Source: Tetrahymena thermophila SB210
Taxonomy: Eukaryota > Ciliophora > Oligohymenophorea > Hymenostomatida > Tetrahymenidae
Assembly (NCBI RefSeq): GCF_000189635.1
Contig: NW_002476280.1
Location: 62,001-126,000, forward strand
Direction: 5' to 3'
Length of the DNA: 64,000 nucleotides
Part shown: in pieces, positions 27,701 to 38,962 of the stretch
How positions within the stretch are numbered: position 1 is the first letter of the stretch
Layout: every line of letters begins with the position of its first letter
Position numbers and translations under genes: made by a program
Notes under the pieces: model-generated
Seen by the model: the letters and a program-made list of their open reading frames with translations, nothing else
Told to the model about the DNA's origin: nothing
Databases searched by the model: none

Positions 27701-30560
27701 AAGTACATTTAATCTATAATAAAATTAATCAGGATGGTGTTTTGTTAAATTTGGTAAAAAGCTAATTTACACTTGTGATGAAATAACTATAAATTAGAAG
27801 CATTTGTAAGTTAAATGGTAAAATTTTCAATACTTAAATATAATATTTATTCATAAATGAGTCATAATTTATTTAATTAATTGGTTAATTGGTGGTAATA
27901 AATAATAAATGATCTAAACAACATTTGAAAAAAAAGAAAAATTAGACATGTAAATATCTAGAAAGATAGATTATATTTAAGCAGTAATGATAATTTAAAC
28001 TATTTCTTTAGAAATCTGATAGCTACTTAATCTTACAAATCACTAATATTTCAATCAATTAGTTTAAATTGTACTATGCTAAATTAATTTAGCTGATTTA
28101 AAGATTTTTCAAATAGCTAAGATATAATAATTAGTCAGATTTTTTAATTTATTTGGTTAAAGATATTGCTTTTGCTCGAATGTATCTTAATAAAATATTC
28201 TTCTTTTCTGTTGCTATTTTACTATTCAAGTAGTACCAATTAATCATAAATACAATCTACTACTAAACTATTTTTCTTGCGCGCTCAGGCTAGCTGTTCA
28301 ATCTAGACAAAAAGCATATTTCCGAAATATATATCAATTTTTATAAGAAATGAAACTTTTTCCATGAAGATTTAATTGACAAAGTAAAATAATTTGTATT
28401 TTGTTAGGCTGGACGAAAATTTATTTGTAAGTAGGAGCCGAAATAAATTATTAAATAATATATGTAATTTTGAAAAGTCAAGCAGTAAAAATAATAAATT
28501 TGTTTTCTATCCAAATAAGAAAGAATATCAGGAGGGCCAGTAAAAATTAATCAATACCTTTAATTAAAAGAACAACAACTAAAATTTATGATCAGAAGGC
28601 ACTGATTGTGCTCGTCTAACGTTAAAAAAGTCTAAAAAGTAAAATTGAAAAAATAACAAAGGACATAGTCATTTTAATTAAATAAGGTAAAGAGGTCAGA
28701 GAGAGGAAAAATTCAATTAAAAAGGGAAATTATCAATATCGAAGTAACACAAGACTAGATATTTATTTTTTGTTTCTTTGATTTAATTCATCCAAATTAT
28801 TTATTACTCATCTACTTCTTTATTTACTAATTTTTAATATATTTGTATGTTTATTATCTTGCTTATCTGATCCTAATTTATTTATATTATTTGTTTTTTC
28901 CCTCAGTAATTATGACTTTATCAAAATTATGGATAGAAAAGAAACAAAATCTATGAACAGCAGTATTTTATTTGTAATTGCTTTCATCAAATTGAATTTA
29001 TAAGGTTTAGTTGTTAATTTTTGCTTTTTTTCTTTTAGATGGATTTTTTGAATGACTGCTTCATCTCTCTCACATTCATTCATTCATACATGCATATATT
29101 CATATATTCATAAATACTAACATTCACTCATGCATATAGAAGTAAATAAAGAATATCATTCATTGATTCAAGAATATATATTTCCTTGTTTAGTTTTTAA
29201 TTAAAAAATAAAGGATGAATTTTAAATTTGAGACATTCATTTTAATATAGCAACAAATTACTTATCTAATGATAAAAAATAACTCAAGTCATAATCTTAA
29301 ATTTAATTATCTAAATTGACCCAATAAAAAATATACAAGCTTGAATTTGAGCATCTATTTGTGAGAAATACAGGCAATTTCTTATTCATTAATTTGATAA
29401 CATTTTTAAAATAGTTAGTAGAGTTAATAAGCATTCTTTTTTAGAAAAATTCAACACAATTTCATCTCTTTGATTACTACTTCATTCTCTTATACTACTG
29501 TGTTACCATTTTTTGTAAATTTTAGAGCTTAATAAAGCGAAATGATAAATTGCATAAATATATAAAATATTGAGTTCTATGGCAGATATCTGCTTTGGTT
29601 ACTGATTACAATATATAAAAAAATATATCAAATATTTTGAGCATTTAAAACTGTAATTAAATAGAAACACACTAGGTTAAACAGTAAAAAATGAATACTA
29701 AAAAATAAGAGTTGCATTCATAATATTTTATGTGAGTTTATTTTTTTTCTTGAAAGAAGGATAAACAATTTAAGCTGATAGGTATCATTGATCAGTTAGA
29801 GTTAAAGCATATTTTAAGAGTAGTAAGTATTGCTGATATTCAGAATTAAACCATTTTTTTAAATGAGAGAAACTATTAATTTTAACTAAAAATTTAGTTA
29901 GATTTATTCAGTATATTTATCTAATGTCTATTTCGCAAAAGCCAAAAATTAAATTGTTCAGATGATATAAAATTTACATACAATAATAATTTTATGCGTT
30001 TTCGTTGATTTTATTTTGTTCTTATTTCACCCTATTTTAAATAATACTATTGTAGATTTATCTACTAAATTTTAATGATATAAAAAAACGAGGCAATATT
30101 CTTTTAGCGATTTGAATTTACAGCATTTTTAAGGCAAGCGAATAAAAACTAAAATAAATTAAATTACAGCTCATATTAAATATTTAGTATTTTGATTATT
30201 TTAAGCTTTTAAACAGTCAAATTTTTTTTTTTAATAGTTGAGGAAGCAAACTGGACTGAATAAATATGAAAATTATAAAAAGAACTCCAAAAACAATAAA
30301 TATTTATATATTTATAGCCTAAAAATAAATTAGAAAATTAGGAGATATTTTTTTGAATAAACTAAATATAAGTACCCTATTTATTCATGCACTAAAAAGA
30401 AAAAAATTAAAAAGAAATAACATTAGTAATGGTTGTATGTTGATAAGTGTTGTGATTTATTCATATTAATGAAGTGTTTAGAAATAATTACTTTAATTAT
30501 TCCCTTATTTTTTGTTAGGTTATGGGGAAATAATATTAAAAATGAAGGGATTAATAGAAG
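24711..30560. other. Long gene-poor region
   Basis: About 5.9 kb without a gene I can support. From 24.7 to 25.7 kb it is plain AT-rich sequence. From roughly 25.8 to 28.7 kb the base composition is more mixed, and several overlapping frames on both strands lack TGA; the longest is a minus-strand frame at 25761-26455 with no early ATG. A perfect 12-base palindrome sits at 26118-26129. From 28.7 kb on there are CATT-type repeats and mixed sequence. No RNA gene, transposase or reverse transcriptase signature was recognised. Confidence 0.5.
29073..29140. repeat. Degenerate CATT/CATA repeat
   Basis: Imperfect tandem CATT and CATA units lie in the long gene-poor region upstream of the Gln-rich gene. 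It is a simple-sequence tract only. Confidence 0.65.
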
Positions 30561-30563
30561 ATA

Positions 30564-30642
30564 TAGATAGATAGATACAAAGTAAGAATTAAGCAAAATA
30601 GAATGAATGAATGAATGAATGAATAAATAAATTAATTAATTT
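30564..30642. repeat. GATA then GAAT/AATT microsatellites
   Basis: A GATA run (30564-30577) is followed by a GAAT run passing into AAAT and TTAA units (30601-30642). They mark the start of a repeat-rich kilobase leading to the Gln-rich gene. Confidence 0.8.
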
Positions 30643-31210
30643 ATCAAGGGAATGGGTGAGGAGTTGAAAAGAGTTGATGCAAATAAAAATTTCTCTAAAA
30701 TTAGAGCAGAAGTTTTTTCATTAAATTTATAAAGAATAATCTTTTTTTATACAGTTGAGATTTGATAAACGTAATTTAATTTTTTAGAGTTATGAACAGC
30801 TATGACCCTTAGTTAATTTTAATTCAAACTTAATTGTTTTTAATGGCAAAGTATCAATTCCATGAATGAAGAATTAAGTTTTTTTGTATTTATAACTATC
30901 GGTGAGAGGCACTAAGAAATACCCAAAGTCAAATTGTAAAAAGGAAGCGAAATAAAGGATTATTTCGTCAAATCTTTTTATATAATTTTTTGATTTTTAA
31001 TTATATATCTAAATCTCAGTGTCTTTAAAGTGGTTAAAGATTGATTGAAGGTTAATATATTTGCTTGTAAATAATAGGTGCTTGTTTTCTCATTGCCAAA
31101 AAGAGTAGAGAAAGGAGAGATTGATAGAATGCATGAAGCAAGCGATTGATTAATATTTTGAATGTATGAATGAATGAAGAAAAATAAAGGAATGAAATAA
31201 CAAAGTCAAA

Positions 31211-31249
31211 TAATTAATTAATTAATTTATTAAATAAATAAATAATAAT
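31211..31249. repeat. AATT/AAAT microsatellite
   Basis: Tandem TTAA units grade into AAAT units, about 360 bases upstream of the Gln-rich gene. Confidence 0.75.
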
Positions 31250-31366
31250 CAAACTGAGCCTTTAAAGTATTAAGGATAGCTGAAATATTATAAAAAGAAA
31301 ATTTGTAGAAAGGACTTTTGATTATAAAAAAAAGAAAAAAAATTAAATTAAATCAATTTATTAACT

Positions 31367-31395
31367 AAAAAAGAAAGAAAGAGAGAGAAAGCAAG
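31367..31395 (+). repeat. Purine-only GAAA/GA tract
   Basis: A run of GAAA and GA units, all purine except one C near its end, within the probable leader of the Gln-rich gene. Confidence 0.7.
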
Positions 31396-31605
31396 ACTCT
31401 TCTTAATCAAACTATATTTTTTGTGAAAAAAAACATAAAGAAAAGGCGATCAGCTCTTTTTACTAACAAAACTCATTAAAACCAGCAAACTGGATAACTA
31501 AAAACTAAACTATCAAACGAACGAACTTATAGATTTACAAACCTCACTGAATTAATTTCTTCTCATTGAAAATAATTAAATTCTTTGAAAAAAATATCAA
31601 ATCGA

Positions 31606-34499
31606 ATGTACGAGCAAGACTTCTCACCGATGGACAAGTCCATCTTTTAAAAATATGAACCTACAAGTTTATTGTTTTCAGATGCTTTTAGAGCAAATTA
31701 CGCTTACAATTCTCCTTCTGCAGCTTTATATGCAAATTCCCCCTTAGGAGGATTGGGAAGCAATTTCGCTTCTCAAAGCCAATAATATGCACAAAGCACA
31801 TTTGCAGCAGTTGCTTTAAATGCGCTGAATAATGTTCCACCATCCACATCAGGAAATGCAGTACAAAGCACATTTGGTCTTCACCATCATCAGAATCAGT
31901 TAAATGAGAATACGCCAGTCCGCTCCGAACACACTTCCTTAGAGGAAACGTAAAATCATTTGGAGGAATAGAACAGCGCAGAAGAAGAACATATTGCAGC
32001 GCTGTAGGCTCAGCACAATGTGCAGAGTTCTTCTACTATTCCAAATTATCCCAACTACAACAGCTCCAACAACAATATTAACTCTGCTATAAATAGTAAT
32101 AACGTCATCACAGGAAGCACAAATATCAATATCAATGGCAGTAACAGTATGAATTTCTCCGCTCAGCAGAATTTTATTCTCAAGAAGCATTTGAATGATC
32201 AACCACATCAACAACAATCATAACAAAACTAAAACTCCCAACTTCTGATTCCAAGCATTCCTACTAGTTCAGCCACGGGGACATCAGCAGGAGCAGCAGT
32301 ATAGACATAAGGAGCAACAGCAGGAGCAGCTTCTGCATAATTTATGGGAAATAACTAAGCATTTAAATTTTAGTATCAAGCTTTTGATGAAAATCTTTTA
32401 TAAGCTCATTCTAATTATCCAGGAACTCCATATTATGAGAGCCTTAATCAAAATAATGTAATTTGTTTTCTTTGTAATTTTTTTAAAATGCGCTTCTTTT
32501 TAAGCAATATCTTTTCCAAATTTTCTATCCAGTTTAAATAACTCAATGAATGCATTTCAAAAGTCATAAATGTACTGTTGTTTTAATTCTAATTAAATAT
32601 AAGTTCCCATACTCTTTAACTCACTAACTCACCTTTAAGAGTAATGCAAAGAGTGGTTTGGTATTTATAAAAATATGGAAATTTAATAAAAATTTCTCTC
32701 TATTGAAAAATTAAAATAAAAGAAAATATTTTATTTCCAATATTATTTCATTTAAAGATAACTAATTACCAATAATGCTTCTTGCTAGATTTCCTCAATA
32801 TACAAATTTATCTTGCAAATCTTTTTATAAAAAAAGAGAAACATCAAGATTTTTGAGGATTAAAAATAAAGTAATTGAGTTGTTTAAGAGCTTACTTCTT
32901 GCTAATAGAAACAGCATTTTAAAATATTTTAATAAATAAATTGTTCTCTTATTTTGTTTGAAGTTATTCAGCAATCAAATAATTAAAATTTTTTATTTTT
33001 CTTAAAAATAGGATAATTAAAACAGTATTAACTACTAATACAATTAACACACTAATTCTCCAAACTATTCTTACTAACAAGCACCAGCTTAAATCTAGCC
33101 AACTCCAACCCATCAAGCAGTTACTGGCTCATAACAAAACTACTCATTTTCAACTGCCTAATCAAGTTTTAAGAAGAGCGGTTTACCAGCTAACTTTTTC
33201 TATGACTCTCCTCGTAATTATAGTACTAACTTCTTGCCTTATACTCCTCCTATAGCTTAATAAAATGCCCAATCTGGGTTTTCTTAGTTTATTCAGAATC
33301 AGTAATTCCCTACAGATATTAGTATTAAATAACAACAAATCTTCCCTGAATAAGATGAATGTTCCTCTTATCCTTTCTTATCAACTCCTGTCCATTAAAT
33401 TGAATAATAATAAAACTAGTAATAATCATAACAACAACAGTCCTTAATTCCTTAATCTTAATCTTAAAAGAGTGGATTAAATTTACTCTAAAAGCAATAA
33501 TAACTCTAATAAATGCAAAGATATCACCAAGAAAAGGCATAATTGTAACAATAATAAATGTAATACACTGAACAAGCATTACTTGAATAGTAATAACATT
33601 AACAGTAGTAAATTTAAAATCAGACACAATATTCTAACTTTGCTCATCATCCTTAATATATTTAGTAGCAATAGCAATCCTAATTTTCGAATTTACTGTT
33701 ACCTGGAAATAAACTGATTCCAATTCAACCCTGTCCCCTAAATATTAAGTAAACTACTTAAGATGTTAATAAAATGACAATTCAAGCAGCCATGAAGGGC
33801 AAAGAATAAGCAGATGGATAAAATTACTAAGAGACTTAAGAATCTATTGAGAATGAAGATGAAGAAAATGGCTATCATAATGGAGATGAATCAGTAGATG
33901 AAGATAACTAAGATGGAGATGATGCTGAAGAAGAAGATGATGAAGAATATGGTGGATAAAAGAAGAAAGGAAATAATGGATCCAATAAAATAAAAAAGGG
34001 AATTTCAAAGAACTAGCGTAGAAATAAAAACACTTCAATTAGTGCTATCAGCTCTTCTTCCTTACAAAACTAAACAAATAACGGAAGTTCCACTAAAATG
34101 AGTCGCAAATAAATTAATGAAACCAAAAATATTCCTAAAAACTACTCTAAAGCTATTATAGGATATATTTAGAAGCATCCTGATGATTGCGCTCGTTTAT
34201 TAGGACCCGATTACAGCTATGATGAATTCGACAAATTCTTGATGGATAAGAAGGAAAAACTCACTGCAATTAAGGATTTGAGATCTTTATGGACTACAAA
34301 CTGTGGTGATTAGACTTAATAAGCCTTTAATCGTGTCTTCCGTATCTTATCATTTAAATTCTTTAGAGAGAATGCTGTTTCCTATATCTATTCTTCCAGA
34401 AAAATAAAAAATACTCGTGCTCTAATTACTTACAGATTCATTTTATAAAGAGCTCTCCACGACCCTGAGTCATTCTCCTTTATGAAGTTCTAAAATTGA
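31606..34499 (+). CDS. Large Gln/Asn-rich protein with conserved-looking C-terminal domain
   Basis: Two exons (31606-32457 and 33012-34499, 2340 bases, 779 residues) flank a 554-base intron. The first ~560 residues are low complexity: Gln, Asn, Ser and Ala rich, with many Gln from TAA/TAG, and no membrane segment. A strongly acidic stretch of Asp/Glu follows at about 560-600, then a basic Lys/Asn stretch. The last ~120 residues (661-779) are clearly different: compact, aromatic and helical, with NYSKAIIGYIQ, DDCARLLGPDYSYDEF and SLWTTNCGDQTQQAFNRVFR. That domain is likely the functional unit, but I cannot name it. Disordered Q/N arms plus an acidic patch would suit a transcription or chromatin regulator or a granule scaffold; this is inference. 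The start is the first ATG in frame; a second lies 24 bases on. Confidence 0.85.
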
Positions 34500-34620
34500 A
34501 CTAAAAGGTGAAAAAATTCAACACTAAAATAAATAAATTTACAATATCCAAATTAAATTAAAATTTCTTAACAAAATAAATCTCAAAGAGTATGCATAAA
34601 TACCAATATAAAACCCATCT

Positions 34621-34662
34621 TTCTATCTATCTATCTACCTAGCTAGCTAGATAGCTACCTAT
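34621..34662. repeat. CTAT/CTAG repeat with inverted symmetry
   Basis: Tandem CTAT units run into CTAGCTAG and then TAGATAG. The centre is self-complementary (TATCTA ... TAGATA around CTAGCTAG), so it could fold into a small hairpin. Confidence 0.7.
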
Positions 34663-35128
34663 AAACACTTATTACAATCATAAAATAAAAATAATAAATT
34701 AATGTCAATATAATAAACTTATTTTCTAATCTAGAAACCAAACCTTATTTACATGTAGGTTTTGTTTAAAGATCGATCTTTGAATTACAACCAACTTTAA
34801 TTAAATTAATCTTCAACCTCTCCTTAAGAATTATTAGGCTCTCCTTTCTTCCTATTATCCTTTCTTTCCATTTCAACTATCTACTTTATACTATATGATT
34901 TAGCAAATTCTTATTTTCTCAATAACATCTAAAATTCAAGCTTTTGGAAATCAAGAACAAGCCAGAAATTTAAGCTAGCAAGCTAGCTATCTTTGCAGGC
35001 GATATATTTTCTCAAATTAATTTGGAGTCATAATTAAAAAAATTTTTGGTTCCAAAGTATTTGCCACCACTGCACCACTATCTTAACTAAATCATATCTC
35101 CAAACCTATCAAACAACTTACTAACAAT

Positions 35129-35144
35129 CATACATACATACAAA
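35129..35144. repeat. CATA tetranucleotide run
   Basis: A short CATA tandem tract in the G-poor flank, about 70 bases before the weak ORF. Confidence 0.65.
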
Positions 35145-35215
35145 CAAAAAAATAAAAAAATATATCAAATTTAAACTAAACTAAATCTTAAGAATAACTT
35201 CAGAATAGAATTAAG

Positions 35216-35791
35216 ATGGACAATGAAGAAAATCGAGCAAAAGAAATACTTCTGAAGAGCTAAAAAATAAACCATTTAAAAAAAGAAAGTGGTTAATTGC
35301 AAAATGTCTATAAAGATAGGCAAATTCATAAAGATTACATCTAATTAACAACTAATCAAATTAAATTACACTATAAATTAATTTATATTATTTCCTATAA
35401 ATACAATATATTAATTAAAATTATAGATATATCCAATTACATTATTATCTTTATACATAAAAACTATTTGTATTTATTATTCGTTGAAATATACCATTAA
35501 ATTCATTCATTCATTCACTCTTCTTAAATTATTATTTTATTTTTTTATTATTTTTAAATCAAAATTTGCTTTAGTTATATTAACCGTCATCAAATTAAAT
35601 GGTAAACCAATTTTTTTGGAAGAGTCATGATCATAGGATCTATATTTGTTATATAACTAGTAAAATTAAATGCTATTCATCAGAATCGAATCTTTTAAAT
35701 TTTTTAGCTTAATAATTAAAGCATGAAAAATATCTTACGCTAGAAAATAAATATGAATATAACTAGCTCTTAATTTCAAGGTATACCTTGA
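35216..35791 (+). other. Weak TGA-terminated ORF, doubtful gene
   Basis: An ATG-started frame of 191 residues ends at TGA 35789 when TAA/TAG are Gln. The first ~45 residues (beginning MDNEENRAKEILLKSQ) look hydrophilic and gene-like. The remainder is Ile/Tyr/Phe rich, as AT-rich spacer gives in any frame. With TGA as the only stop, open frames this long arise often by chance. It could be the first exon of a small gene or simply spacer. Confidence 0.2.
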
Positions 35792-38700
35792 TTAAATTAT
35801 TTTTTTTTTCCCCAATAAGATTTAAATAAGGTAAAATTAAAAATTTATTTAAAATGGGTTTGAAATTCTTATTTCCTTTGGCAAAAAACTGAGAAAGATA
35901 TTAAAAATATATGAGAATATTTTGAAGCATTAAAATGCAAATATAAAATTTATTTATTGTGAATTTGAGAAAGACGAATTTATAAAATTTTTAATATTTT
36001 TGAGAAAAGTTACTTTATTGTTTTTAATTTCGAATTAAACTTTAGTTGAGCTCTTCGTAATAATTGATAGCATTTTGATATTTAGCTTACATTTTATTTA
36101 ATATTTAATTACTTTTTCTCAGTTGTGTAGTTTTTTTATTAATTTTGCTCACCTATTCTCTAATGTAAATTGCATGAAATAATTTCATTATTTTGAAGCT
36201 ATGCTGAACTTTTTGAGTAAGTCATTGATGCATTGATGGCATATTTATAAAAGCTTTCTCAAGTCACATCAGAAAGATTTTGTTAAATATAAAAAATATT
36301 TGTAAAAAAGAAATTTGATTTTATAATATATATATTTGGAGTGGATATAGAAAAATATGCTGGCTTAAATTTAGTAAAAAGCTTCTATCATGTAAAAAAA
36401 TATACAATTATTAATGCACTTGAAAGGTATAAATTTAATTTTCTATTGAATAAAAAAAGAGAGTAAAATAAATACTAATAAGTAAGGATAGGTTTTGATA
36501 GCTGTAAGTTTATTTTAAACTAACTAGGTAAATTTTTCATGTAAGGTATCTGTGCAATATTTTTAATAAAAAGATATTTTTTAAATCAGGTTTATTAAAT
36601 TACATATTTGAAAGCATATACTTTACACTAAAAAAGTGCAAACTGCATTTCTAAATTAAATATAGGTTTCATTCAAGGCTAAAAATTTATCGGTTGATTA
36701 AAAATTTTTGCTTCATAAAAACAAGCTTGAATAAGTTAAAGATTCTAATAAAATATTCAGTTTTTTTCTATACTCAAAACATTATCTGCAGACCATTTAA
36801 AGAAAATAGTATCAAAAAATTTAGATCAACGATTTTCAATCACAAAATCTGTTTTTTTTTTATTTTTCTTCTTCTTCTACTATATATTCATCAATTACAT
36901 ATAAATAGATTTAATATAAATTATTTTAATATTTTCATTTGATTTTCATTTATTTTTTGTTTTTTATTTATAAAACGTTTATAGTAGCTAATTTTATTAA
37001 TAAAAAAAAGAATTCTCGATTATTGTTCTTTTCTTATGATATAAAATATATTAATTTTTTATGTATTAGTTTACAAATTGCATATCAAATAGGTAATATG
37101 ACTTTATTTACTATATCATGCAAGGTAATTTTTAAGGAATGATAAATTACAGTAATCATTCTACATATTTCAAATAAAAATACTCTATATATATAATAAT
37201 AAAATCCAACTAGATTACTTCATGATAATTTACAGTTATAATAACATCAGTGATACAATTTTTTATTTTTTTAAATTAATTTTTACCATATTTTTAAGCT
37301 TACAAATAATTAAATTAAAAAATATAATTAAATCTGTAATTAAATGAAAGAGCTTAAGGATTTTTTAAAAAAATACTAATTCCAATTTTTATCTTTAGAG
37401 ATTAAAAAAATACTTTATGGAGAAATAAAACTTAAACAAAATGCAATTTAAATACATATAAATAGACGGTTTTTTAATAAATAATTTTAAGATAATCAAC
37501 TATATATCTGATTTATATAAATAAACAATTCAAGAGATTTTTAAAGTTTTTAGTTAGTAAAAAATTAAATAAAAAACAAATTTATTGAATGTAATTAAAG
37601 TTATTTTTAAATCAATATCAAATAATTTTTGAGTTTAAATTATTCTTTATTATTGATAAAAAATACTTTATTATTATAAAATTTTATTATTTAATTAGAA
37701 TAAATTTTACTTTTTTAAACTTAAATTTAAAATCTTTTGATAAAACTTATAAAAAATCCTTATGTTTTTTAATACCATTTTTTAAATTTATTGTATTTAA
37801 ATCAATAAATATTATAAAAATGAATTATTTCCTTATTAATAAATTAGAATATCTGCTATTTAATAGATAAGAAGTGAGCTATTTAGATAGTTAATATTAT
37901 AAATAATTCTTATAGAAATTGTTCATCTAATAAAAGATGTATTTAATAATAAATATTGGATATATTTTTATTTAAAAGTGTTATGTTTTCAAATTTTATT
38001 TATAAAATATCTAAATGAAGATACCTTAGATATGGTTTTTTTTATTATTAATTTTTTTTGGTTTCTCGTTCCAAAACTACTAAAAAATTAGTTTATTCAA
38101 AGACTAATTATAAAATGAAAAAGATTATAATAATTAAACATATAACTTTAATTTAATTGGATAATTAAAAATTAATTTTACAAATTTAAAATAAATTAGA
38201 AAATAATTCAAAAATAAAACAAAAATGAATAAATGACCTTAAAATTATTTACAAGAATTTTTGAAAAATATTTTCAATAATATAATTATTTAAAATTTAT
38301 TAGTAAAAATTAATTATATTTAATATTAATATTAATTGTATTACTTGTTATTTATGTTTTAATTATAATTAAAATACAGCTTAAAACCTAAAAAAGTGTT
38401 AAACAATTCAAATAGAATTAATATATATTTATAATCTTTATGGTTTCATTTATAGTTTTGATTAATTTTTATATTATTTTGAATATTTTTACACTTAAAA
38501 TTATGATTTTTTTTATTAAGACAAGTTATTAACAAAATACCAATAAACCAAATTATAATCCAATTAATTATCTTTATTATAAAATTATTTATTTAATGAA
38601 TAGTTAAATTTTAATAAAATATTAAATAAAATTGATTGATTAATATGATATCTTTAAAATATTATAATGTAAATCAAATCATAAGGGTTATAAAAATGAA

Positions 38701-38962
38701 ATTATTTAAGTTAAATTTTTATAATCATTTTTATTTTTTAAAATTTTAACTCAGCATCTGTATCATCATATTATAAAGAAAGAAGGTATTATACACCTAT
38801 TAAAAATGAATTTTATTTATTTAAAATTTAAAAAAGTGATTGATAGCTATATATTTTCGCTAGTATTTATGATCAATAGATCGCAAAAATTTAAATTATA
38901 AAAAATTAATAAATATCTCAAAACTAATTAGTGAAATTATTTATTTATTTACAAGTAGCAGT
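35792..38962. other. AT-rich spacer
   Basis: About 3.2 kb of very AT-rich sequence with only short chance frames rich in Phe, Ile, Asn and Lys. It ends at the leucine-rich-repeat gene, whose promoter it must contain. I see no gene or structured repeat. Confidence 0.6.

Larger units (their letters stand above)
30561..31605 (+). promoter_or_regulatory. Repeat-rich 5' flank or leader of the Gln-rich gene
   Basis: The last kilobase before the ATG at 31606 is dense in short tandem repeats and strand-biased tracts: GATA/GAAT runs at 30564-30642, an AATT/AAAT run at 31211-31249 and a purine tract at 31367-31395. The final ~150 bases are rich in A and C and poor in G. Together this looks like a long transcribed leader or regulatory flank, but no factor site or transcription start can be fixed from sequence alone. 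Confidence 0.35.
34500..35215 (+). other. G-poor 3' flank of the Gln-rich gene
   Basis: About 700 bases after the TGA are strikingly poor in G and rich in A, C and T on the plus strand, unlike ordinary spacer. They carry CTAT/CTAG repeats at 34621-34662 and a CATA run at 35129-35144. The strand bias suggests a long transcribed untranslated region, either the 3' UTR of the Gln-rich gene or a leader for the weak ORF at 35216. Confidence 0.35.

Noticed and set aside
33325-34038. Minus-strand ORFs opposite the Gln-rich gene
   Set aside because: They are antisense reads of repetitive Gln/Asn/Asp codons in the real gene.
36694-37142. Two adjacent plus-strand ORFs rich in Phe, Ile, Asn and Lys
   Set aside because: Composition matches translated AT-rich spacer, there is no motif or splice support, and TGA-only stops make such frames common.
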